A DNA stretch of 64,000 nt from Pseudomonas frederiksbergensis (GCF_003732705.1 NZ_MOBR01000009.1:310001-374000), one strand, 5' to 3'. Counted from the stretch's first letter, positions 37,649 to 48,285 are shown. Notes: a model not told the origin generated them from the letters alone. Made by a program: numbers and translations.

Positions 37649-38532
37649 TGCAGGCAGGCCTTCGAATCGATGTCGACACGTACCGAGGCACCCGTGAGGG
37701 GGTGCCCCGGTTGCTGGAAATCCTCGATGAGGCCCAGGTCAAGGCGACGTTTTTCTTCAGTGTCGGGCCGGACAACATGGGGCGCCACTTGTGGCGCCTC
37801 ATCCGTCCTCAATTCCTCTGGAAAATGCTGCGGTCCAACGCCGCCGGCCTGTATGGCTGGGATATTTTGCTGGCCGGTACTGCCTGGCCGGGCAAACCGA
37901 TTGGTCGCGACCTCGGGCACCTGATGCGTCAGGCCCGGGCAGCCGGTCATGAAGTCGGCCTGCACGCCTGGGATCACCACGGCTGGCAGGCCAATGCCGG
38001 GACCTGGAGCGATGCGCAACTGATCGAGCAGATTCGCCGGGGCGTCGACAGCCTCAGCGACATCCTCGGGGAAAAAATCGACTGCTCGGCCTCCGCCGGT
38101 TGGCGGGCAGACGAGCGCGTGATCGAAGCCAAGCAAGCGTTCGGCTTTCGCTACAACAGCGATTGCCGCGGCCAGAGCCTGTTCCAGCCGACCTTGGCCA
38201 ATGGCCTTCTGGGCGCACCGCAAATCCCGGTGGACTTGCCAACCTTCGACGAGGTGGTCGGGCCAACCGTGGCGGCAAAGGACTTCAACGCCTTCATTCT
38301 GGACCGCTTCACCCCTGAAAAACTCAATGTCTACACGATCCACGCCGAGGTAGAAGGGATTCTGATGGCCAACGATTTTCGTCAACTGCTGGCCGATGCG
38401 CGCCAGCGTGACATCTGTTTCAAACCCTTGGGCGATCTGTTGCCCGAGTCATTCGCCAGCCTGCCGGCCGGGCGTGTGGTACGCGGCGCCCTCGACGGCC
38501 GTGAAGGCTGGCTGGGAGTACAAGGCGCATGA
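37648..38532 (+). CDS. arnD: 4-deoxy-4-formamido-L-arabinose-phosphoundecaprenol deformylase
   Basis: Polysaccharide-deacetylase-fold enzyme of 294 residues that removes the formyl group from the lipid-linked sugar. Metal-site motifs are intact: [15 protein letters not shown] near the N-terminus and [14 protein letters not shown]. Its ATG shares one base with the arnA stop (TGATG). Confidence 0.95.
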   Translation: MQAGLRIDVDTYRGTREGVPRLLEILDEAQVKATFFFSVGPDNMGRHLWRLIRPQFLWKMLRSNAAGLYGWDILLAGTAWPGKPIGRDLGHLMRQARAAGHEVGLHAWDHHGWQANAGTWSDAQLIEQIRRGVDSLSDILGEKIDCSASAGWRADERVIEAKQAFGFRYNSDCRGQSLFQPTLANGLLGAPQIPVDLPTFDEVVGPTVAAKDFNAFILDRFTPEKLNVYTIHAEVEGILMANDFRQLLADARQRDICFKPLGDLLPESFASLPAGRVVRGALDGREGWLGVQGA

Positions 38533-40178
38533 GTAAACGCTGGGCCTTGCCTGTGTTGCTGGTTGTCATGTTGCTGGCTTACCTGTTGCCGTTGGGCACC
38601 CACGGTCTGTGGATTCCCGACGAAACCCGTTATGCGCAGATCAGCCAGGACATGCTCCTGAGCGATAACTGGGTGTCACCGCACTTTATGGGTTTGCGCT
38701 ATTTCGAGAAACCGGTGGCCGGTTATTGGATGATCGCCCTCGGCCAGGCGCTGTTTGGCGAAAACCTGTTCGGTGTGCGCTTCGCTTCAGCCCTGAGCAC
38801 CGGGCTGAGTGTGTTGCTGTGTTTCCTGATTGCCCGCCGCTTGTGGAACGACCCACGCAAAAGTTTTGCCTGCGCCTTGCTGTACATGAGTTTCACCGTG
38901 GTGGCCGGTCAGGCCGGTTATGCCAATCTCGATCCGCAATTCACCTTCTGGGTCAATCTGAGCCTGGTAGCCCTGTGGTTTGCGCTGGACAGCAAAAGCA
39001 CCGGTCAGCGGCTGTTGAGTTGGGCTGCGTTGGGACTGGCCTGCGGCATGGGTTTCATGACCAAGGGGTTTCTCGCCTGGCTGCTGCCGGTGCTGATCGC
39101 CCTGCCCTGGATGCTCTGGCAGAAACGCTGGCGTGAATTGCTGGTTTACGGCCCGCTCGCGGTGATTGTGGCTATCGCCGTCAGCCTGCCGTGGGCCTTG
39201 GCCGTGCATGCCCAGGAGCCCGATTACTGGCGGTTCTTCTTCTGGCACGAGCATATCCGGCGTTTTGCCGGCGACGATGCCCAGCATGACGCGCCCTGGT
39301 GGTTTTACCTGCCGCTGCTGGTGGCCTTCAGTCTGCCGTGGGCGGTGTTGCTGCCGACGGCGCTGAAGCAGGCGTGGCACACCCGCCGTCAGGCGAGCAT
39401 TGCTTTCCTGCTGTTGTGGCTGCTGATGCCGTTGGTGTTCTTCAGCCTGAGCAACGGCAAACTGCCGACCTACATCCTGCCGTGCCTGCTGCCTCTGGCC
39501 CTGCTGCTGGGCAATGCCGTGGCCGATCGTTTGCAGCTTGAGCAAGGCCGGGCGCTGGGGCTTAACGGTTTGCTCAACCTGGTGCTGGGCCTGACGGTTC
39601 TGCTGGCCCTGGTTTACCTGCAACTGAAAAAGCCGCTGTACGAACTCGAGCTGCACAATTTGGTGCTGGTGTTTATCGCGCTGATCGGCTGGATCATGGC
39701 CAACCTGCTGCAAGCCTTCCGGCCCTTGCAATGCTGGGCGGCACCGGCGTTCGGCAGCTTGCTGTTCATCGGCCTGATCCCGGCCGGGTTGCCCAACTCG
39801 GTGGTGTCGAACAAGACCCCTGACCAATTCATCCTCGAACACGCCCAGGAACTCAGCCAGACCAGCCAACTGATGAGCAACGATCTGGGGGCCGCATCGG
39901 CACTGGCCTGGCGTCTGCAACGTCCGCAAGTGGCGTTGTACAACACCGTCGGTGAGCTGAAATACGGCCTTGATTTCCCCGAAGCACGCGATCGCCGAAT
40001 CACCCTCGACAAAGTGCAACAGTGGATGCGCGATGCTCGCAAGCAGGGTTCGGTGGGCGTGGTCATGCGGGTCAAGGGTGACGAAGAACTGCAGGAAGTG
40101 GATCTGCTGCCTAAAGAAGGCAAGCGCTACGAGCAAGGCAATCTGGTGATTCTGATCATCCCCAAGGAAGCGTCATGA
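38529..40178 (+). CDS. arnT: Lipid A 4-amino-4-deoxy-L-arabinose transferase
   Basis: Polytopic GT39 enzyme of 549 residues that attaches L-Ara4N to lipid A phosphates on the periplasmic face, giving polymyxin resistance. Conserved blocks: [54 protein letters not shown], and C-terminal [17 protein letters not shown] close full-length paralogue lies at 24835. It starts inside the arnD stop (ATGA). Confidence 0.95.
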   Translation: MSKRWALPVLLVVMLLAYLLPLGTHGLWIPDETRYAQISQDMLLSDNWVSPHFMGLRYFEKPVAGYWMIALGQALFGENLFGVRFASALSTGLSVLLCFLIARRLWNDPRKSFACALLYMSFTVVAGQAGYANLDPQFTFWVNLSLVALWFALDSKSTGQRLLSWAALGLACGMGFMTKGFLAWLLPVLIALPWMLWQKRWRELLVYGPLAVIVAIAVSLPWALAVHAQEPDYWRFFFWHEHIRRFAGDDAQHDAPWWFYLPLLVAFSLPWAVLLPTALKQAWHTRRQASIAFLLLWLLMPLVFFSLSNGKLPTYILPCLLPLALLLGNAVADRLQLEQGRALGLNGLLNLVLGLTVLLALVYLQLKKPLYELELHNLVLVFIALIGWIMANLLQAFRPLQCWAAPAFGSLLFIGLIPAGLPNSVVSNKTPDQFILEHAQELSQTSQLMSNDLGAASALAWRLQRPQVALYNTVGELKYGLDFPEARDRRITLDKVQQWMRDARKQGSVGVVMRVKGDEELQEVDLLPKEGKRYEQGNLVILIIPKEAS

Positions 40179-40519
40179 GCCTGCTTCTGTTGCTTACCGC
40201 TTGCCTGCTGACATGCCTGGGCCAGGTCGCCCAGAAGTACGCCGTCGAAAGCTGGCGCGGCAAAACCACTGGCTGGGGCGAAAAATTACGCTCGCCGTGG
40301 CTGTGGTTGGCGCTTTTCTCCCTCGGTATGGGCCTGCTGGTCTGGCTGTTGGTATTGCAGCGCCTGGAAGTCGGCGTCGCCTATCCGATGCTCAGTCTCA
40401 ATTTTGTGCTGATCACCTTGGTCGCACGCTTCGTCTTTCACGAACCCGTCGACCGACGCCATTGGCTCGGTGTGGCGCTGGTAATCGGGGGTGTGGTTTT
40501 GCTGGGGCAACACACATGA
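40175..40519 (+). CDS. arnE: Undecaprenyl-phosphate-Ara4N flippase subunit ArnE
   Basis: Small EamA/SMR-like membrane protein of 114 residues with four helices. Visible: [46 protein letters not shown], and [17 protein letters not shown]. It works with ArnF to flip the lipid-linked sugar across the inner membrane. It overlaps arnT and arnF by four bases each. Confidence 0.94.
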   Translation: MSLLLLLTACLLTCLGQVAQKYAVESWRGKTTGWGEKLRSPWLWLALFSLGMGLLVWLLVLQRLEVGVAYPMLSLNFVLITLVARFVFHEPVDRRHWLGVALVIGGVVLLGQHT

Positions 40520-40929
40520 ACCTGCGCCGTGGAATCACCTTTGCCCTGGGCAGCGTAATGCTCGCCAGCGGCGCGCAATTGGGTATGCGCTGGAGCATGA
40601 GCCGGTTGCCGCAACCGGATCAATGGCTGACCGCCCTGGGCAATGGCAGCGTCGATCCGGTTGCTGTCGGCGTGGTGCTGGCAGCCATCCTCGCCTACGC
40701 GTTGTCGATGCTCAGTTGGCTGTTGGCCCTGCGCGACGTACCGCTGGGGCGGGCCTACTCGCTGCTGAGCATCAGCTATGCGCTGGTGTACCTGCTGGCC
40801 GCCAGCCTGCCTGCGTTCAACGAACATTTCAGTCTTGCAAAAAGCCTTGGGGTGGCCCTCGTCGTTCTGGGTGTCATCACCATCAACTCTCGACCTGCTC
40901 GCGTCTCCGTTCTCAGGAATGACCCATGA
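40516..40929 (+). CDS. arnF: Undecaprenyl-phosphate-Ara4N flippase subunit ArnF
   Basis: EamA/SMR-like membrane protein of 137 residues with four helices ([76 protein letters not shown]). Partner of ArnE. The start at 40516 overlaps the arnE stop (ATGA); longer in-frame readings lie within arnE. Confidence 0.93.
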   Translation: MNLRRGITFALGSVMLASGAQLGMRWSMSRLPQPDQWLTALGNGSVDPVAVGVVLAAILAYALSMLSWLLALRDVPLGRAYSLLSISYALVYLLAASLPAFNEHFSLAKSLGVALVVLGVITINSRPARVSVLRNDP

Positions 40930-42305
40930 AAATCAGTGTATTTGGTAGTGGTTACGTTGGCCTGGTACAGGCTGCCGTTCTGGCTGAAGTCGGCCACGAT
41001 GTGATCTGCATGGACATCGATGCCAAAAAGGTCGAATTGCTCCAGCAGGGCCATGTCAGCATCTTCGAACCGGGGCTGGCCAGTCTGGTCAGGGAGAGTC
41101 TGGAGGCCAAGCGCCTGCAGTTCACCACCGACGAAAAACTGGCCGTGCAGCATGGCGAGGTGTTGTTCATCGCCGTGGGCACGCCGTCCAGTGAAGACGG
41201 CTCGGCCGACCTGAAATACGTGCTGTCGGTCGGTGATGCCGTGGCCCGTCATCGTGAGCAACCGGTGATTCTGGTGGAAAAATCCACCGTGCCGGTCGGC
41301 ACCGGCGACACCCTGCGCGCGCACATCGAGTGCCGATTGGAAGAGGCCGGCCGCCAGTTGCAATTCGATATCGTCTCCAACCCCGAATTCCTCAAGGAAG
41401 GTTCGGCGGTGGCGGACTGCCGGCGCCCGGACCGCATCATCATCGGCTGCGAGCGTGACGAAGTGCGCGACGTCATGCGCGATCTCTACGCCCCGTTCAA
41501 CCGCAACCACGATCGCATCATGTTCATGGACCTGCGCAGCGCCGAGCTGACCAAGTACGCTGCCAACTGCATGCTGGCGACCAAGATCAGCTTTATCAAC
41601 CAGATCGCCGAACTGGCCGAACACCTGGGCGCCGATATTGAATCCGTACGCCTGGGCATCGGCGCGGACTCGCGTATCGGCTATCACTTCATCTATCCGG
41701 GCTGCGGTTATGGCGGTTCGTGCTTTCCCAAGGACATGCGCGCGCTGATCCATAGCGCCGAACAGGCCCACTGCTCCAGCGACCTGCTGCAAGCGGTGGA
41801 AGCAATCAACCAGCGGCAGAAACACAAGCTGTTCGAACGGGTGAATGCGTTCTACAAGGGCAACCTGACTGGCAAGACCTTTGCCGTGTGGGGCCTGGCG
41901 TTCAAGCCCAATACCGACGACATGCGCGATGCGCCGAGCCGGGTGTTGCTGGAATCCTTGTGGGCCGCAGGCGCCAATGTGCGGGCATTCGACCCGGAAG
42001 CGATGCAGGAAACCCAGCATCTATACCCGGACGAATCGAAGCTGATGCTCATGGGCACCCCGGAATCGGTACTGGCCGGTGCCGATGCGCTGATCATCTG
42101 CACCGAGTGGCAGCAGTTCAAGGCACCGGATTTCGACCTGATCCGCCAGCGCCTGGCTGCGCCGGTGATCTTCGACGGGCGCAACCTGTATGACGCCGAA
42201 CGCCTGTCCCGCAGCGGCTTCCTGTACTTCCCGATGGGCCGTGGGGATTCGCGTAACCTGCCGATTCCATACCAGCAATGGTCTTCCATTTCGTCGGTTG
42301 CCTGA
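40926..42305 (+). CDS. ugd: UDP-glucose 6-dehydrogenase
   Basis: NAD-dependent enzyme of 459 residues that makes UDP-glucuronate, the precursor for ArnA. Visible: [49 protein letters not shown], the catalytic-cysteine motif [13 protein letters not shown], and [18 protein letters not shown]. It overlaps arnF by four bases, so the operon supplies its own precursor. Confidence 0.96.
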   Translation: MKISVFGSGYVGLVQAAVLAEVGHDVICMDIDAKKVELLQQGHVSIFEPGLASLVRESLEAKRLQFTTDEKLAVQHGEVLFIAVGTPSSEDGSADLKYVLSVGDAVARHREQPVILVEKSTVPVGTGDTLRAHIECRLEEAGRQLQFDIVSNPEFLKEGSAVADCRRPDRIIIGCERDEVRDVMRDLYAPFNRNHDRIMFMDLRSAELTKYAANCMLATKISFINQIAELAEHLGADIESVRLGIGADSRIGYHFIYPGCGYGGSCFPKDMRALIHSAEQAHCSSDLLQAVEAINQRQKHKLFERVNAFYKGNLTGKTFAVWGLAFKPNTDDMRDAPSRVLLESLWAAGANVRAFDPEAMQETQHLYPDESKLMLMGTPESVLAGADALIICTEWQQFKAPDFDLIRQRLAAPVIFDGRNLYDAERLSRSGFLYFPMGRGDSRNLPIPYQQWSSISSVA

Positions 42306-42307
42306 CG

Positions 42308-43894
42308 GTGGATGCTCAGATCCGTCGACAGTCCCTCGGTGCAGGGCTGTTGGCGCTGCTGTTGTTCATGGCCGGGGTTTATCAGCAGACTGCAATCGGC
42401 TTCGATTCGCGGTTCGTGTTGTTCGCCCAGGAAATGTTGCGCCACGGGCCAACGGTGTTCCCGACCACCTATGGCCAACCCTATGCCGACTATTCGGCGA
42501 TCAGCACATTATTCGTCTGGTTGCTGTCGTTGCCGTTCGGGCAGGTGAATGCCTTCAGTGCCTGGCTTCCCAGTGCATTGGCCGGTGCGGTCATCGTCAC
42601 GTTGATGTACCGACTGCTGGCGCCGTACTCCACCCGTTGGGCGTTGCTGAGCATCGCCCTGCTTCTGCTGACCAACACCTTCGTCACCGAAACCCGCGCC
42701 GTGTCCCTGGACTTGATGCTGGCGGCGGTGGCGTTTTCGGTGTTCTACCTGGGCTATGCCGCCGATCACTTTGGCGCGCCACGTCGCTGGTTGCTGATTC
42801 TTGCCTTGTTGCTGCTGGGTTTCGGGGTGCGTGGGCCGATCGGGCTCGTGGTCCCCACTGGCATGTTGTGCAGCTATTTCCTGCTTAATCGTCAATGGCA
42901 ACGACTGTTTGCTTTCGGGCTGGTCGCCGCTGGATTGCTGGTTGTGTGTGTCGGTTTGCTGTTGCTGCTGGCCAAGCTCAGTGGTGGTCCGGCCTTTATG
43001 CAGGACGTGATTCGCATGCAGTTCATGGGACGCATGGATGGCAGTGAGGGGGTCAGCGGCTCGCTGTATTACTTCACCAGCTCCATGGGCAACTATGCGC
43101 TGGCGTATCCACTGGCGGTGTTGGCCCTGGCAGCGATCTGCCTGACCAACCCGCGTGAGGCCGGACCGCCATTGCGTCTGGTGCAGTACTGCGCGGCGGC
43201 CGGGCTGATCGTGATGCTCGGGCTGTCGATTCCCCAGGCGAAAAAAGCCCGATACTTGCTCCCGATGCTGCCCATGGCGGCGATCATTGCAGCGTATCCG
43301 TTTCAGGTGATGCAAGGCCGATGGTTTGGCGTGTTGCGTGGCTTGATGCAAGGGTTGTGGCTGGTGATTCCGGGGCTGTTGATCGTGGCATTGATGGTTG
43401 GCCAGCGGCGGTTCCCCGGGGTATTGACCGCACTGACACCGATATTGATTGTGCTGGGTGCGTTGCAGGTGATCGCGTTGGCCGCGTTTTTCCGACCAGC
43501 CTGGCGGGCGCAGGCAATGGCGTTTTGTGCGGTGCTGGGGCTGTGGTCGGTGTATATCCTGGTGTTCGAACCGGTGGAACGCCAACTCTACGATTCGCGC
43601 AGCTTCAGTCGCGCAGCCTTCGCCCTGGTGCAACAAGAACCGGCGCCGCTGGTGCTGTACGGCATGGGCAAGGACGCGAAGGCGATCAAGTTCATGGTCA
43701 ATATCGAACAGGATTTGCAACCGGTGTTCACCGAGTCGCCGCAGGAACTGGAAACCCTCAAGACGCCAGTTTGGGTAATGATGGATCAGGGTGATTACAA
43801 CGCCATGAAAGACACTTCGCTGCGGTTGCTGGAGCCCGCATTGACCGGTCGTTTCGATAAAAACGATTACGTCTTGCTGCATCTCAAGCCTTAA
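42308..43894 (+). CDS. GT39-type membrane glycosyltransferase at the end of the arn operon
   Basis: Polytopic membrane protein of about 528 residues. The acidic first loop reads IGFDSRFVLFAQEMLRHG, then YADYSAISTLFVWLLSLPFG; a soluble C-terminal part follows the last membrane segment (about residue 425 on). GTG 42308 begins two bases after the ugd stop; ATG 42278 inside ugd is the alternative, and neither has a clear ribosome-binding site. It is a distant ArnT relative of unknown acceptor that appears to belong to the arn transcript. Confidence 0.82.
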   Translation: MDAQIRRQSLGAGLLALLLFMAGVYQQTAIGFDSRFVLFAQEMLRHGPTVFPTTYGQPYADYSAISTLFVWLLSLPFGQVNAFSAWLPSALAGAVIVTLMYRLLAPYSTRWALLSIALLLLTNTFVTETRAVSLDLMLAAVAFSVFYLGYAADHFGAPRRWLLILALLLLGFGVRGPIGLVVPTGMLCSYFLLNRQWQRLFAFGLVAAGLLVVCVGLLLLLAKLSGGPAFMQDVIRMQFMGRMDGSEGVSGSLYYFTSSMGNYALAYPLAVLALAAICLTNPREAGPPLRLVQYCAAAGLIVMLGLSIPQAKKARYLLPMLPMAAIIAAYPFQVMQGRWFGVLRGLMQGLWLVIPGLLIVALMVGQRRFPGVLTALTPILIVLGALQVIALAAFFRPAWRAQAMAFCAVLGLWSVYILVFEPVERQLYDSRSFSRAAFALVQQEPAPLVLYGMGKDAKAIKFMVNIEQDLQPVFTESPQELETLKTPVWVMMDQGDYNAMKDTSLRLLEPALTGRFDKNDYVLLHLKP

Positions 43895-43903
43895 CGCATA
43901 ACC

Positions 43904-43984
43904 CCTGTAGGCGCTGGCGTAGGCTGCGATCTTTTGACTTTGCCGTTAAGATCCAAAGATCGCAGCCTCCGGCAGCTCCTACAC
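43904..43984. repeat. Intergenic inverted repeat (GTAGGCTGCGATCTTT family)
   Basis: Arms CTGTAGGCGCTGGCGTAGGC... and its imperfect complement ending GCAGCTCCTACA flank AAGATCCAAAGATCG. It is a different family from the other REP doublets, placed after the arn operon. Confidence 0.75.
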
Positions 43985-43991
43985 AACAATC

Positions 43992-44552
43992 ATGACTATC
44001 ACCCTGCGCCGTGCCCAACCTACTGACGCCAACGCCCTCCCCGCCATCGAACGGTCGGCGGCGGCATTGTTCCGCACCGACCCGTCACTTGCCTGGCTCG
44101 CCGACTCACCCGTGACCGACGCCCGGCAACACCTGCACGCCATCGAAACCAACGATGTTTGGGTCGCTGAATCGCCCGATGGTGTACTTGCGGGATTTCT
44201 CAGTGCCGAACAAGTCGACAACCAATTGCATATACAGGAACTGTCCGTCAGCCAACACTTTCAGGGCCAGGGCATCGGTGGAAAGTTACTGTTAGCGGCG
44301 ATTGAACATTCCCGTAAACGAGAACTCGGCGGTCTGACCCTGACCACCTTTCGCGACTTGCCGTGGAATGCAGCGTTTTATCAACGGTTCGGCTTTGAAA
44401 CATTGAGCCCTGCTGAAACCAGCCCATGTTTATTGGCGATTTTGCGTCAAGAAGTCGCCCACGGTTTGCCCGGTGAACGGCGGTGTGCGATGTGCCTGCT
44501 ACTCACACCGGCGCTTTCAAATCCACACCCAACGCCTGGGCAAACGCCTTGA
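43992..44552 (+). CDS. GNAT family N-acetyltransferase
   Basis: Protein of 186 residues. Motif A is seen in LSVSQHFQGQGIGGKLLLAAIEHSRKRE (Q-x-x-G-x-G), and motif B in LPWNAAFYQRFGFETL. The substrate is unknown. The last 50 bases overlap the convergent LysR gene. Confidence 0.88.
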   Translation: MTITLRRAQPTDANALPAIERSAAALFRTDPSLAWLADSPVTDARQHLHAIETNDVWVAESPDGVLAGFLSAEQVDNQLHIQELSVSQHFQGQGIGGKLLLAAIEHSRKRELGGLTLTTFRDLPWNAAFYQRFGFETLSPAETSPCLLAILRQEVAHGLPGERRCAMCLLLTPALSNPHPTPGQTP

Positions 44553-45468
44553 CCAACGGACTGCGCACGGTGTTGTGACGCAGGATCAGATTGAACGGCG
44601 TGACGATATAAATCAGGTCCGGGCGCACTGCCCGGAATTGCCCCTGAGCCACCAGGTTGGCGGCGTAATGTTGCGGCAGGAAGCCCACAAAACAGCCGGT
44701 CTTGATCAACAGCGCCACGGCTTCGACCTGGGTCGCCGAGGCTGAAAAACTGTCGTAGCGGGCAAAATTCAGTTTGTCCCGATGAATCGCGTAGCGATGG
44801 TTGACGCACTCGTAGTCCTTGAGCACGTTGCTGCCGATTTCCGCTTCCGGCACTGAGAACAACGGATGGCCGACCGCGCAGTAAACCTGCGAGCGTTCTT
44901 CGTAAAGCGCGTAGTAATCGAACTCTTCGCGTTTTTGATAAACCGGCACGATTCCCGCCACTAATCGCCCCTCCACAACCCCTCGTTCTATTTCATCCAA
45001 TTGGGAGGCCTGAAGTTGAAACCTTACCTTTGGTGACTCTTCATTGATTCTTCTAAGCGCTGCAACTAACGGAGAATCAGGATCGGAAATCGTATTATCA
45101 ATAACCCCCACACCCAGATCACCGATAAGTTCGTTCTGCGCCGAACTAAGCCGATCCCGAAAGTTATCGACCGAAGCAAACAAATCAATCGACGCCTGAT
45201 ACACCAGGCGCCCTTCTTCCGTCAGGTGAAAGCCCTCCCGACCTCGCGTGCACAGACGCATGCCGATGCGAATCTCAAGGTCGGAAATCTGTTTGCTGAT
45301 GGCCGCCAGCCCCACATTCAGCTCGTTCTGCGCGGCACTGAAGCCGCCCGCCTCGACCACGGCCTTGAACACTTTGAGCAGTTTGAAGTCCAGGCCGCTG
45401 AGTGCCAATGGTGCTCGCTGAGTCGGTTTCGGCGCGGGGTTTCCGGAATTGGAAAGTGGGGTTTCCAT
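44503..45468 (-). CDS. LysR family transcriptional regulator
   Basis: Regulator of 321 residues with an N-terminal helix-turn-helix (LLKVFKAVVEAGGFSAAQNELNVGLAAISKQISDLEIRIGMRLCTRGREGFHLTEEG) and a substrate-binding domain. It is divergent from the ArgH-like gene at 45819 across a 350-base region, so it is the likely activator of the lyase/transporter/hydrolase cluster. A short Pro-rich N-terminal extension (about 25 residues) precedes the DNA-binding domain. Confidence 0.92.
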   Translation of the reverse strand: METPLSNSGNPAPKPTQRAPLALSGLDFKLLKVFKAVVEAGGFSAAQNELNVGLAAISKQISDLEIRIGMRLCTRGREGFHLTEEGRLVYQASIDLFASVDNFRDRLSSAQNELIGDLGVGVIDNTISDPDSPLVAALRRINEESPKVRFQLQASQLDEIERGVVEGRLVAGIVPVYQKREEFDYYALYEERSQVYCAVGHPLFSVPEAEIGSNVLKDYECVNHRYAIHRDKLNFARYDSFSASATQVEAVALLIKTGCFVGFLPQHYAANLVAQGQFRAVRPDLIYIVTPFNLILRHNTVRSPLVKAFAQALGVDLKAPV

Positions 45469-45818
45469 AATGCTTATTTACCTCTGGCGCCCTAGCAAAC
45501 AATCTGTGTCCAACAACAAAAACATAGCTGGCCAATAATAATGAACACAGAAAACAAGGCTTGGCAACCGCTAATAATTTCCGTACCTGAGTGCCAACTC
45601 ACTGATTTCGCACCATTAAAAGCTGACACTTCGATCAGCTCTCGCCACTTCGCAACTGCCCCTTTGAAAACTGCTTTGGCCTAACCACGCCTCATTGATT
45701 TGCGGCGGGTGTTTCGGGGCCTGGCACACCGATCTGTAGGAGCGAGGCTTGCCCGCGAAGCTCTTCGCAAAACACCAGATCAATTTCTGACTTTCGCGTA
45801 ACGACGAGGAAAACAACA
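45469..45818. other. Divergent promoter region between lysR and the ArgH-like gene
   Basis: This 350-base region has no gene. The left two thirds are AT-rich and probably hold the divergent promoters and LysR sites; no unambiguous T-N11-A pair stood out. A single REP lies at 45734-45760. Confidence 0.6.
45734..45760. repeat. Single REP sequence
   Basis: One arm only, CTGTAGGAGCGAGGCTTGCC..., without an inverted partner nearby. Confidence 0.8.
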
Positions 45819-47246
45819 ATGTCTCAAACCACCGACCGTCTCTGGGGTGCTCGCTTCAAAAGCGGCCCGTCCGAAGCCCTGGCGGCCCTGTCCCGTTGCC
45901 CTGAGCGCTATTTCCGCCTCACGCCTTACGACCTGGCCGGCTCCAAGGCCCATGCCCGGGAACTGCAACGCGCCGGTTTGCTGACCGAGCAAGAAACCCA
46001 GACCATGCTCGACGCCTTGGCCGGTATTGGCGCTGACTTCAAGGCCGGCAGCATCGCCCCGACCCTGGATGACGAAGACGTTCACACCTTTATTGAACGT
46101 CTGCTGACCGAACGTCTTGGCGCTCTGGGCGGCAAGCTGCGCGCCGGTCGTTCGCGTAACGACCAGACCGCCAACGACCTGCGCCTGTTCTTGCGTGATC
46201 ACGTGCGCACCCTGGCCGTTGAAGTGCTGGCCCTGCAACAAGCGCTGGTGGATCAGGCCGAACAACACATCGAAAGCATCTGCCCGGGTTTCACCCACTT
46301 GCAGCAGGCGCAGCCGATTGTCTTCGCCCACCACTTGCTGGCCCACGCCCAATCGATGCTGCGTGACGTGCAACGCCTGGTGGACTGGGATGTGCGCACT
46401 TCGTTGTCGCCACTCGGCGCCGCGGCCATGGCCGGTTCCGCCATCGCGCGCCTGCCCCAGCAGTCGGCCAAGGAAATGGGCTACAGCGGCGTGTGTGAAA
46501 ACTCCATCGATGCTGTAGCCAGTCGCGACCACGTTGCCGAGTTCCTGTTTATCGCCAGCATGCTCGGGATCAACATTTCCCGCCTCGCTGAAGAGTTTTG
46601 CCTGTGGTCGTCGCGGCAATTTCGCTGGGTCGCGCTGGACGATGCCTACGCCACCGGCAGCTCGATCATGCCGCAGAAGAAAAACCCGGACATCGCCGAA
46701 CTCGCTCGCGGCAAGGCGGGCCGCTTGATCGGTAACCTCACCGGTCTGCTGTCCACCCTCAAATCCCTGCCGCTGTCCTACAACCGCGACTTGAGCGAAG
46801 ACAAGAACGGCGTGCTTGATAGCGTCGACACCCTGCTGCTGGTGTTGCCAGCCATGGCCGGGATGGTCGCGACCATGAAGGTCAACGTTGAAGAACTGCG
46901 GCGTCAGGCGCCATTGGGCTTCACCCTCGCCACCGAAGTCGCCGACTGGCTGGCCATGCGCGGCGTGCCGTTCAAGGAAGCCCACGAGATCACCGGTGCG
47001 CTGGTTCAGGCTTGTGAGAAACACGATATCGAGTTGTGGGAAGCCTCTACCGCGCTGCTGGCCGAGATCGATCCGCGCCTGACCCCGCAAGTGCGCGACA
47101 GCCTGACCCTGGAAGCCGCCATCGCAGCCCGCAGTGGCTGGGGCGGCACCGCGCCGCAACAGGTGCGCGAGCAGATCGGCCGCTTGAAAACCGCCCTCGC
47201 CGCGCAGCACAAATGGACCGAGAACTACCAGGGCTTCCGTCTCTGA
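45819..47246 (+). CDS. ArgH-like lyase of the fumarase/aspartase superfamily
   Basis: Protein of 475 residues. It has the superfamily motifs GRSRNDQ (110-116), PGFTHLQQAQP (156-166, catalytic His region) and the mobile-loop signature SSIMPQKKNP (281-290). ArgH splits argininosuccinate into arginine and fumarate, and relatives split other N-succinyl compounds (for example EDDS lyase). The start (LWGARFKSGPSEALAALS) resembles, from memory, actinobacterial-type ArgH more than the usual Pseudomonas enzyme. It sits with an amino-acid importer and hydrolases, not with arginine biosynthesis genes, so a catabolic C-N lyase role is likely. GAGG lies upstream. Confidence 0.85.
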   Translation: MSQTTDRLWGARFKSGPSEALAALSRCPERYFRLTPYDLAGSKAHARELQRAGLLTEQETQTMLDALAGIGADFKAGSIAPTLDDEDVHTFIERLLTERLGALGGKLRAGRSRNDQTANDLRLFLRDHVRTLAVEVLALQQALVDQAEQHIESICPGFTHLQQAQPIVFAHHLLAHAQSMLRDVQRLVDWDVRTSLSPLGAAAMAGSAIARLPQQSAKEMGYSGVCENSIDAVASRDHVAEFLFIASMLGINISRLAEEFCLWSSRQFRWVALDDAYATGSSIMPQKKNPDIAELARGKAGRLIGNLTGLLSTLKSLPLSYNRDLSEDKNGVLDSVDTLLLVLPAMAGMVATMKVNVEELRRQAPLGFTLATEVADWLAMRGVPFKEAHEITGALVQACEKHDIELWEASTALLAEIDPRLTPQVRDSLTLEAAIAARSGWGGTAPQQVREQIGRLKTALAAQHKWTENYQGFRL

Positions 47247-47259
47247 AAATGGCGCAAAA

Positions 47260-47355
47260 CCTGTAGGAGCAAAGCTTGCTCGCGATGACGGTGTGTCAAT
47301 CAACACAGATGCCGACTGACGCGCCGCCATCGCGAGCAAGCTTTGCTCCTACAGG
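47260..47355. repeat. REP doublet
   Basis: Inverted arms CCTGTAGGAGCAAAGCTTGC and GCAAGCTTTGCTCCTACAGG with a ~50-base centre, between the lyase and the importer genes. Confidence 0.9.
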
Positions 47356-47396
47356 GATTGGGGTTGACCTGAAATACCAGTGTACGGAGAAACATC

Positions 47397-48275
47397 ATGA
47401 GCCAGACTCAGGCAGAACGTCTCCAGGCGGAGCGCAACCTGGCGGACAACCAGTTTGATATCACCCAGTACCACCATGTGCCACGGCGCTATTACGGGCG
47501 GATTTTCTTCGCCACCGTGATCGTCATCGCCATTCTCGGCCTGGTCCGCGCCTTCGCCGAAGGCAAGATCGAATGGTCCTACATCGGCCAGTTCGTCACG
47601 TCCCAAGCGATCATGTGGGGCTTGTTCAACACCATCGTCATGGCGGTGCTGGCCATGGCGCTGGGCATTGTGTTCGGGGTGATCACGGCGATCATGCGCA
47701 TGTCGGCCAATCCGATTTTGCGCTACGTGGCGGTGACCTACACCTGGTTGTTCCGTGGTACGCCGCTGATCCTGCAACTGTTGTTGTGGTTCAACCTGGC
47801 GCTGATCTTCCCCACCATCGGCATTCCCGGCCTGTTCGAAATGGACACCGTGAGCCTGATGACGCCGTTCGTGGCGGCCCTGCTTGGGTTGAGCATCAAC
47901 CAGGGTGCCTACACCGCCGAAGTGGTGCGCGCCGGCCTGCTGTCCGTGGACACCGGCCAATACGAAGCCGCCAAGTCAATCGGCATGCCGCGCCTGCAAG
48001 CGCTGCGCCGGATCATCCTGCCGCAAGCAATGCGGATCATCATTCCGCCGGTCGGCAACGAATTCATCGGCATGGTGAAAATGACCTCCCTGGCGAGCGT
48101 TATCCAGTATTCGGAACTGCTCTACAACGCCCAGAACATCTACTACGCCAATGCCCGGGTCATGGAATTGCTGATCGTCGCCGGTATCTGGTACCTGGCC
48201 GCCGTGACGGTTCTGTCCTTTGGTCAAAGCCGTCTGGAGCGTCGTTTCGCTCGCGGCGCCGGCAAGCGTTCTTGA
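47397..48275 (+). CDS. Polar amino-acid ABC transporter permease (HisMQ type)
   Basis: Inner-membrane protein of 292 residues with about five to six segments. The permease pattern [27 protein letters not shown] and the EAA loop [29 protein letters not shown] are present. It would form a homodimer, since only one permease gene is present. The ATPase and the binding protein follow, so the unit is complete. Confidence 0.93.
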   Translation: MSQTQAERLQAERNLADNQFDITQYHHVPRRYYGRIFFATVIVIAILGLVRAFAEGKIEWSYIGQFVTSQAIMWGLFNTIVMAVLAMALGIVFGVITAIMRMSANPILRYVAVTYTWLFRGTPLILQLLLWFNLALIFPTIGIPGLFEMDTVSLMTPFVAALLGLSINQGAYTAEVVRAGLLSVDTGQYEAAKSIGMPRLQALRRIILPQAMRIIIPPVGNEFIGMVKMTSLASVIQYSELLYNAQNIYYANARVMELLIVAGIWYLAAVTVLSFGQSRLERRFARGAGKRS

Positions 48276-48285
48276 GGAGTTCGAC

